Below are positions 56,676 through 64,000 of a stretch of 64,000 nucleotides of DNA, in pieces (positions within the stretch are counted from its first letter, which is position 1; every line of letters begins with the position of its first letter). The notes beneath the pieces are model-generated. The model was not told the origin of the DNA, did no database searches, and was given only the letters and a program-made list of their open reading frames with translations. A program made the translations under genes and the position numbers. Source of the DNA: Gigaspora margarita (lineage: Eukaryota; Glomeromycota; Glomeromycetes; Diversisporales; Gigasporaceae); NCBI GenBank assembly GCA_009809945.1, contig WTPW01000860.1, forward strand, positions 25,873 to 89,872, written 5' to 3'.

Positions 56676-57759
56676 TAATGATGGGTGACGCATGACGAAC
56701 CCATTTTGTCAGGCAACTTCGAATTGACGAAATGACACATAACGCAACTCATGAAGCAACTCATGACGCATGACTAGAGTTGCAGGTGAAACTAATCTTC
56801 AATGGTGCACCGTGATGCACCGAGACTGGTGCACCGATAATTATAAACAAATCAAATCTTCAACGGTGCACCGATGGTCCTGGTGAAACTAACTAGTTTC
56901 ACCAACAACTCTACGCATGATGCAACTCATGGCGCATGACGCTACTAATGACGCATAACGCAACGCAAACTAATTTTGATAATAATACCCTTTTTTCGTT
57001 TATTTTAACATAAAAAAGGTCTCTTTATAGGTAAATAAAATTTTATAATATGCATTTTATTTAGAATTATTTAGAAAACGGAGCTAGTTGGCAATTTTTA
57101 TTGGTTCTGAGCCTAATTTTGTAGATTCATTTGTTTGACATAAGGACACCCGATTGTTCTTTTACATTTAGAATTTTGGTTAGCATAAACGCCTTCTGCA
57201 TATCTATGGGTCAAATAAGAAACTGTTAGTGCCTGCCAAATGCATACCGATGACAATAATGCACAACGTGTACTCTTCAAGGTATAAATAAATAAAAAAA
57301 ATAAATGAAGTTTTATTGCGTTAAAATACGTAACTTTATACAAGAATGAAATAATACAAATTTAAGCATATATAGAGGGTTCTTCTGTAAAATTTGAAAC
57401 GTCCAATTGCTGCTGTGGGTTGGTTATTATTCACATGTTCGTACTTTCTTTGAGATTGCATGAAAATTTAAATTATACAGAGGGTGAAAATAGTGCTTCG
57501 CAAAAATCTGCCTATAGCACTTCGAAAAACATGTTGCAAAAATTTAAAAAAGTAAAACTAAATTTTTTATGTAACCCAATTTTTTCATTTTTTATAATTA
57601 TAATAATTGCGTCAATAGTTGCGTCAATCCAATAGTTGCGTCAATCGTCAATAATTGCATCAATCGTCATTATTTGCGTCAATCGTCAAAGTTGCGTCTG
57701 ACGAAACCACTGACGAAACCATTGCGTCATTGCCAAAATCGTTGCGTCACCCATCATTA
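56676..57759. mobile_element. hAT-like element, TIR TAATGATGGGTGACGC, copy 2
   Basis: GTGCAAGA at 56668-56675 and 57760-57767, a perfect duplication. The 16 bp ends TAATGATGGGTGACGC are perfect. The body aligns with 9000-10273, including the GCGTCA subterminal clusters and the segment with CCTTCTGCATATCTATGGGT. It differs by the nested insertion at 56775-56913. Confidence 0.92.
56775..56913. mobile_element. nested small hAT-like MITE (139 bp)
   Basis: Ends TAGAGTTGCAGGTGAAACTA and (reversed) TAGAGTTGTTGGTGAAACTA; flanks CGCATGAC (56767-56774) and CGCATGAT (56914-56921). Absent from the sister copy at 9000-10273. Carries repeated GGTGCACCG words. No ORF. Confidence 0.85.
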
Positions 57760-57805
57760 GTGCAAGACGATGTGCAAAACGATGTGAGTACGTTCTACGT
57801 GGTAA

Positions 57806-58023
57806 GGCCAGACCAAGTTGATTATGTGTTTTACATTACCCCCTCTCCCCTCCAGGGGGGTGGGTGGTTCACATAGTAAAATTTTAAAAAAAAAATTCCG
57901 ATTTGTTTCGTGACTATATAAAAAATATTCCGAAATATTCCGTAGTCCTATGTATGTCTATCTAAATTTTTTTTACTACGAGGGAGGGGGTAATGTAAAA
58001 CACATAATCAACTTTGTCTGGCC
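57806..58023. mobile_element. Harbinger/Tourist-like MITE, TSD TAA
   Basis: 218 bp; TAA at 57803-57805 and 58024-58026. About 40 bp inverted ends start GGCCAGAC(C/A)AAGTTGATTA and lead into CCCCCTC / GAGGGGG runs. No ORF of its own; the 57655-57876 frame straddles the boundary and is an artefact. Confidence 0.85.
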
Positions 58024-58026
58024 TAA

Positions 58027-58567
58027 TGTAAAGTTGTAAAATTTTTTAATCATGCGAATTTTTTACTGTTATGGTTTTTTTTTTATTGATTATGCGATTT
58101 TTTTTATTGAAATTTATAAAGCAGTTTTTTTTCAATATAACTGTAATTTACGGAAATTTATTTTTTTTTAATTTCTTTAAATGAAAATTTACGTAATTTT
58201 TATCAATTTTTATTTATGCAAATGAATTATTAATGGTCGCAAAGTTTTTATCGCTTGTTCATATAATTTTATCTTTTTTAATTTTTATCGATTGAGAAAT
58301 AAAAGCGTTGTTTCAAAATTTAAGAATGACTTAAGTAGATCAATTTGAAATCGACCTAACTTGTGAAATGACGCAAACATATGATATGCACTTAGAAAGG
58401 TTCGATATAGGACCCTTTCAGCAGTTCAGACTTTTTTCAGCAGTACGGTATTGTAATGCGTAACCAGATATAAGGGTAAATATAGTATGAACTATCGAAA
58501 GATTCTTAATTGCTGGCCCGTATTACATTATAATGTGTCACTATTATATGATCATGTGATGATAGAC
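58027..58567. other. gene-free stretch
   Basis: T-rich, then mixed; no gene recognised. Confidence 0.4.
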
Positions 58568-58575
58568 ACCTTTGT

Positions 58576-58932
58576 CAGGGACCTGAGAAAATATCGATTT
58601 GTTTTGGCAAAAATTTATATCGATTTGGTCAAAAATATCGATTTATATCGATTTGCTTGATCGAACTAATCAGAATACAAGTTCTGGAGTAACGTGATCA
58701 TAACGAAATTTTTCAAAAATTTTATGTTTGTTGACTGTCTACATTCCGAAAATTCCGAATAACTCGGGCTGGCCAAATTTATATCATCGGCCAAAATTAT
58801 GCTATTAATTTGGCCTGAATTTGTATTGTTACACTGCATTAAAAATTGTAAAAATATCGATTTCCCTATGATTTGGCCTAAAAATATCGATTTATATTGA
58901 TCTAAATAAATCAATATTTTCTTAGGTCCCTG
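58576..58932. mobile_element. hAT-like MITE, TSD ACCTTTGT, ends CAGGGACCT
   Basis: 357 bp; perfect 8 bp duplication at 58568-58575 and 58933-58940. Terminal repeats CAGGGACCT(G/A)AGAAAATAT continue into ATCGATTT. AAAAATATCGATTTATATCG words recur at both ends. A minus-strand frame of 114 codons spans it but is not recognised. Confidence 0.9.
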
Positions 58933-58940
58933 ACCTTTGT

Positions 58941-59546
58941 TAGGCGGAGCAGAATCACGTGATAATTGACCAATCAAATCATAGAATTCTAATGATCTTC
59001 GGCGAAGCAAACAAGAAAGAGAAGTGAAAACCTTGAAAAATACAAAAATGGCATTAATTAAAAATGTCGGGAAGGCAATTTTGCTTATATATTACTACCG
59101 AATACCTAGCTGAAGCTGGAAATTAGGGACCTTGATTTAAAAATATAAACCCTACTAAATCCATTTATACTCTTTTATTATTAAAACTAACCCTAAACCC
59201 TAGCCTAACCCTAAAAAAACCCTAACAAAAGGCCCTAAAAATTTTTGAAAGTTTCATATTAAAATACTTAAAATTTCCAGTTCAACGTCCCCTATTATTG
59301 GTATAACCTATTGGCTATTGGATCGACATCAATTAGTCAATCACGCATAGATGCATTTCTAATGATCGGATTTTAGATCACGGCTAACCATATGCAAGAA
59401 TTAAAAAAGAAGACATCGACAAAATTTTTATTATGTAAATCAAAATATTTTAAATATCAAATTATATAGAAGAACACCTACTTTATAAAACTGTATGGTT
59501 AACTCATTTTTGCAAAAAATGGTATAAGCCGTGATTTTGTTTGATG
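58941..59546. other. gene-free stretch with CCCTAA-like block
   Basis: AACCCTAAACCCTAGCCTAAC lies near 59192-59230, a short degenerate telomere-like run. Nothing else recognised. Confidence 0.5.
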
Positions 59547-60069
59547 TAAGGATAGGAATCGGTCAAAAATTTTTAGTCGATTAGTCAGTCGACTAAAACT
59601 GTTAGTCGTCGACTGACTAAAAATCGACTAATCCGATTAATCGACTAATCGATTAGTCGACTAATCGACTAATCGATTAGTCGACTAATCGACTAATCGA
59701 TTAGTCGACTAATCGACTAATCGACTAGTCGACTAATCGACTAATCAACTAGTCGATTAGTCAATTAATCAATTAGTTGATTAATTGGCTAGTCAATAAA
59801 TATACAAAAAACAAATAGATGATTAATCTAATTGACTAATTGACTAATTGACTAATCGATTANTCNACTAATCGATTAGTCNACTAATCGNCTAATCGAC
59901 TAGTCGACTAATCGACTAATCGACTAATCGACTAGTCGACTAATCGACTAATCGACTAATCGACTAATCGACTAATCGACTAATCGATCAACTGACTATG
60001 AAAAAATTTAGTTGATTAGTCGACTAATCGTCGACTAATCGACTAATGACTATATGATTCCTATCCTTA
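59547..60069. mobile_element. hAT-like MITE filled with a TCGACTAATCGA palindromic array
   Basis: GTTTGATG at 59539-59546 and 60070-60077 is a perfect 8 bp duplication. Ends TAAGGATAGGAATC are perfect over 14 bp. Nearly all of the interior is tandem GACTAATC / GATTAGTC, producing dozens of overlapping palindromes. A few bases are ambiguous (N at 59863-59891), as expected for a hard-to-read repeat. Confidence 0.92.
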
Positions 60070-60135
60070 GTTTGATGCACCCCATATGTTAATTGATATT
60101 CTAATGCCTTTTAACCAATCAATACTGGTTACAGG

Positions 60136-61292
60136 CAGTGTTTAAAATTCAATGTTCTCATGGTTCTCAATGAACATTTGAGTTTTTTTAAGAACATTGA
60201 TATTTAAAAAAAGGTTCTCTTATTTGAGAACATTTTATCCTCTTGGAATGTTCTCAAAGAGAACATTTATAAAATTTTTATGTTCTAGATTTACTAATAA
60301 GAACAATAAATTATATAAAATGTTTAAATATAATTTGTTTATGACAAATTCTGTACATATATATATACTATATAGCACATATGTTTAAAGTTGTACAATA
60401 TGGATAACAAATAAATATTTAAGAAAATAGCCTTTAAATATTTTAAAATAAAACATTCATTTGCTATACACTTTGTTTCTATATTGAGAGTATCATTATT
60501 GTATAGACTTATATATAGATGATTTGGATCAAATGATTTGCTAATACTAAGCAAGTAAAAAAGACACAAAGTATTTGTTAGTACAAAGTTTAAATAGTTA
60601 AATAACAAAGTAATTGGATTCTAATTTATTGTGTAGCATTAGTAAAATATTATAGAAAGACTTGTTTTACTATGAGCAAATATAAAAAGCACTTGAAGTT
60701 TTAACAAAATTATTAGAAATTAAATTGTATTATACATTGTGTTATGTTGAAAAAATACAAATCATATACAAAGTTTAAAAAATTATTAATAGATAAGCAT
60801 GAACTTAGTGTGTAAATTGTAAGCATAGAATTTATTTTCAAATAAGTTATTATTCTATTAACAATAAATTCTTTATTAAAATTATTTTATTTACTATATT
60901 AAACTATCAGAGCATAAGTTATTTATTTATAATCTATTTATTTTATTAATAAAAGTTAGATATAACTTTAATTCACTATATATTAAACTACAAGTTAGTA
61001 AGTGCAGTGTAAGAAAAGCTTAATTTTTAATTAGCATACCAAAAATGGTGCAAACTTGATCATAGAATTAATTATTATATTATTGATTTTATTAATTTGA
61101 ATTAATTTTGTTGTAAATTAATAAATAATATATATCAATATTGTTTGAATCTAATATAAACATGAACATTTTTTAAAAATTAATGTTCATTATATTTAAT
61201 ATATAATGAACAATAAAAAGTTTTTGAGAACAATAAAAATTAAAATTATGCTCTTTTGAGAACATAACTTTCGATTTGAATTTTAAACACTG
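60136..61292. mobile_element. hAT-like element, TSD GTTACAGG, ends CAGTGTTTAAAATTCA
   Basis: Perfect duplication at 60128-60135 and 61293-61300; perfect 16 bp terminal repeats. GTTCTCA / GAGAAC and GAACATT words cluster near both ends. The interior is AT-rich without transposase. The frames at 60197-60388 and 60339-60608 are not convincing. Confidence 0.92.
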
Positions 61293-61300
61293 GTTACAGG

Positions 61301-61976
61301 ATAAATGCAAATTTTATAAAAACATAATTAAGCTAATATCTTAAGTAATTGTTCAGAATAACAAAGTACATATGCTATAAAGTTTTGTGAATTTTATTAA
61401 TTCATTTCTCATTTTACGCTCAAATAAAAATTTTTAATTTTTTTTTAAGTGTAAAATACGGGAATAATTAATAAATAATTATTCAAAATTCATGAAAATT
61501 TTAAATATATGCCATTTGTTATTCCAGACAACTTAAGGAATAAATATTGATTAGATTAACTTTTATATATAGTTATCCACCCAACAAATTATTTATACGC
61601 GAATGACCCAAATGACACGTCATTATTTGATGAATTGGGGTCATTTGAACTTTGATTAAATGACTAGATCATTTACCATCCATGGGTTCGTTTTCCTATG
61701 CTTTAGTAAAAAAAAGTTATAGTTGAGGCGACAGCCTAGCGAAGCATCAACTATCCTTTGCTTCGCCAAGGATAACAGTTATATTCGCCCTCAAATGGAT
61801 TATTAAACTTTAAACTTGTATATATACCTCATATCGTCAAATTAATCGTCCGCCACGAGTGTAATGTACATTCACCAATCATTTTGTTCATGTGATGAGA
61901 ACTGATGAAAATTATTAGACTGTGACAGTGAACCCAGTGATATATTCATGATCATCACATCACATGATCGATACTT
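61301..61976. other. gene-free stretch: hairpin and element end fragment
   Basis: A long imperfect hairpin spans about 61340-61537 (CTTAAGTAATTGTTCAGAAT against ATTCCAGACAACTTAAG). At 61605-61681 is an end fragment related to the 47028-49904 element (AATGACCCAAATGAC ... GATCATTTACCATCCATGG). No gene. Confidence 0.6.
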
Positions 61977-61985
61977 CGGCCTAAG

Positions 61986-62141
61986 CGGACGATCTACGGA
62001 CAGTTCTTAGGGACAGATAAAATCACGTGAATAGTTAGTTAGTTAGGGACAGTTAGGGTTAGGGTTTTAGTAGGTGTTTTAGTAATATCACGTGAATTGC
62101 ACTGTCCTTACTGTCCATAAGAACTGTCCATAGATCCTCCG
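61986..62141. mobile_element. Mutator-like MITE, 9 bp TSD
   Basis: Ends CGGACGATCTACGGACAGTT and (reversed) CGGAGGATCTATGGACAGTT, about 28 of 31 matching. Flanks are CGGCCTAAG (61977-61985) and CGACCTAAG (62142-62150), a 9 bp duplication with one change. Contains TTAGGGTTAGGG and facing TCACGTGA words. 156 bp, no ORF. Confidence 0.7.
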
Positions 62142-62162
62142 CGACCTAAGTTAGGGTTAGTG

Positions 62163-62967
62163 TAGAGTGTCTAGGATTATGATGCTGCATAATATGCGCA
62201 TAATTTGGCCTATACCGCATATGCATTATGCATTGCACAAATTGCATATTTTGAGTTATCTAACATAATAACTGCATAATCCGTTGAAATTGCTTAAATT
62301 ATATATATTTAAACAACCAATTATAATCATTTAACTATCATGATCGTTATATATAAATATGTATAGCTTCATAATTACATTTTAGTAAATTGTACTTACA
62401 TTCATATATATGTATGTACAAAAACTTGAAAGATATTTATTCTAAAGAAAGATATCAACTAGCAAATTCATATTAATTTTTTTATAAGCGCAAGTGATTT
62501 ATTTTTTCATGATAATTTATTTTGATAAAAAAAAAAGATAAGATGAATAATTTGTGTTAAATTAGTTTAGTATAAAGTAATTAAATATTATACTTTTTTT
62601 TTATAATTTATAGATAATATAGTATATAAAATATCAACAACTATAGTTATTAGCTGTCATAAACCAATATAGCTTATTTTATAATAATTATGGATATTTT
62701 TTACTTTAAAATTATCAAACTGTATAAACTATTATACAATACAGGTAATATTATTCAAATTCGATAATATAATGTAAAATTTTATTGGCTAAAAATTGAT
62801 GATAAATAATAATAAAAGATAATAGCAAAGCGCATTTTTTACATAATTTGTAATATAATGCATAATTATAAGCATAATGTAAGCAAAAAATTTGCATAAT
62901 TTGCATAATTTGTAATTTGGCGCATGCATAATCTTGCTTAAATTATTGCATAATCCTAGACACTCTA
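62163..62967. mobile_element. hAT-like element, TSD GGTTAGTG, ends TAGAGTGTCTAGGATTATG
   Basis: Perfect 8 bp duplication at 62155-62162 and 62968-62975; perfect 19 bp terminal repeats. GCATAAT / ATTATGC words are frequent at both ends. No transposase in the 805 bp. Confidence 0.93.
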
Positions 62968-62975
62968 GGTTAGTG

Positions 62976-63360
62976 TTAAATTTCACGTGATGTGATGATC
63001 ACTGGTCTTGATTAGAACATGGAAAAATTTAGAACAGATGATCAATCATAACGACATTTTTATGATAAATTGCATGATTAATGTCGTAAATTTCGTCATA
63101 ATTTGTAATAATTTCGTAATCGATCTATTGTATAAATTAATAACCGATACGTGAAAATTGAAATGTGGAGAATTAATGATAAGAAACAACCAGTTATTCT
63201 TACCTACGTCCTCAGTTGTCATCAATTTATGTTTTTTAAAAATCACTTTCGTTCGTTATGCGCATTTCGTATTTTTGATATTAGATTAACTGAGATATGG
63301 ATAACGTTAATAACATGCGTTAGTGAGTCACATGCTGTGTATCGCCAGAATAGTAAGGTT
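62976..63360. other. gene-free stretch
   Basis: AT-rich. The 93-codon frame at 63151-63432 runs into the tandem repeat and is not recognised. Confidence 0.4.
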
Positions 63361-63369
63361 TATAATGGT

Positions 63370-63850
63370 AAACTCATAATAGAAACTATAATAATTCCAA
63401 TGCGAACTAACTCAACTCTAAATTATTATTAGAATAGTGGTAAGCTTTGTGTAAGAGTTTTTTCTGTATATTGCCAGAATATTATAATTTTTTACAATAA
63501 CACATGATAGAAACCATAATGATTCCAATGCAAATTAATTCACTTACTATGATTATTAGAATAGCGAGTAGGTTCTGTGAGAGAATTTTTACAGTAATTC
63601 ACGATAGAGACCACAATCATATCAATTAAACTCAACTATGCATTATATACCAAAGAGGTTTCTATAAAATTTTTTATAGTAATTCATGATAAAAATTACG
63701 ATAATTTCACTACAGCCATATTTTGCCGTTACCGGAATTACGGGTAAGTTTTGTAGTAGATTTTTTATGATACTTATGATAGAAATCACAATAATTTCAA
63801 TGCAAACTAACAACCTTAATTATTATATACTAGGAAACGGAAACCGTGGA
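63370..63850 (+). repeat. five-unit tandem repeat (~85-130 bp units)
   Basis: The phrase ATGATAGAAA.CA.AAT.ATT with CAATGCAAACTAACTCAACT recurs near 63375, 63502, 63600, 63685 and 63774. Units are diverged. Poly-T runs at 63918-63943 and at the window end follow. Confidence 0.75.
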
Positions 63851-64000
63851 GCGAGATCACATGAGGTTTATTGGGTTACACAAATATGATAGAAAGTTCG
63901 AAATTGCATTTTTGATAATATTTTTTTTTTTTTTTTTTTTTTACTTTAATATATAAGGTGCGCATATGGCGCTTTATTTATTTTTATTTTTTTTTTTTTT

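Overview
This window looks like gene-poor, repeat-dense DNA from a large AT-rich fungal genome. Sel1/kinase-type and F-box-type pseudogenes, two different LINEs, short degenerate TTAGGG-like blocks and a swarm of small DNA transposons together suggest an arbuscular mycorrhizal fungus (Glomeromycotina, Rhizophagus-like). That attribution is inference from family content; no host marker gene is present. I found no convincing intact host protein gene, tRNA, rRNA or CRISPR array. The only long intact reading frames are the two ORFs of a LINE.

Layout. 1-7.4 kb: decayed repeats, including an old duplication in mixed orientation, and a pogo-like MITE. 7.7-14.1 kb: four hAT-like non-autonomous elements (one nested) and a TA-flanked MITE. 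14.2-17.1 kb: a degenerate minisatellite split by a 5'-truncated minus-strand LINE with an RNase H domain. 17.1-19.4 kb: a palindromic composite with two hAT-like elements nested in each other. 19.8-20.6 kb: tandem repeats and a pyrimidine tract. 20.9-23.5 kb: minus-strand F-box and Sel1/kinase pseudogenes between direct repeats. 23.7-31.6 kb: an ~8 kb insertion with hAT-like ends that splits a third repeat and holds a 5.5 kb LTR retrotransposon, whose 5' LTR holds a Tourist-like MITE. 32.6-33.5 kb: a fold-back element broken by an assembly gap.

35.0-40.5 kb: an apparently full-length LINE with an intact ORF1 (CCHC knuckle) and ORF2 (endonuclease, reverse transcriptase, C-terminal zinc motif), joined by an ATGA stop/start overlap and flanked by an 11-14 bp target duplication and a 30-base A tail. 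41.4-49.9 kb: more hAT-like elements, TA-flanked fold-backs, a possible LINE 3' end and a second assembly gap. 50.0-51.0 kb: a retrocopy with AATAAA, A tail and a 16 bp target duplication. 51.9-64 kb: fold-backs, a minisatellite-bearing element, and a cluster of hAT-, Harbinger- and Mutator-like MITEs, ending in a tandem repeat.

How the parts relate: nearly every repeat was delimited by target-site duplications (8 bp hAT-like, 3 bp TWA Harbinger-like, 2 bp TA, 9 bp Mutator-like, 5-6 bp LTR, 11-16 bp LINE-type). No DNA-transposon transposase was recognised, so these elements must have been moved by enzymes coded elsewhere. The 35 kb LINE is a candidate source of reverse transcriptase for retrocopies such as the one at 50 kb.
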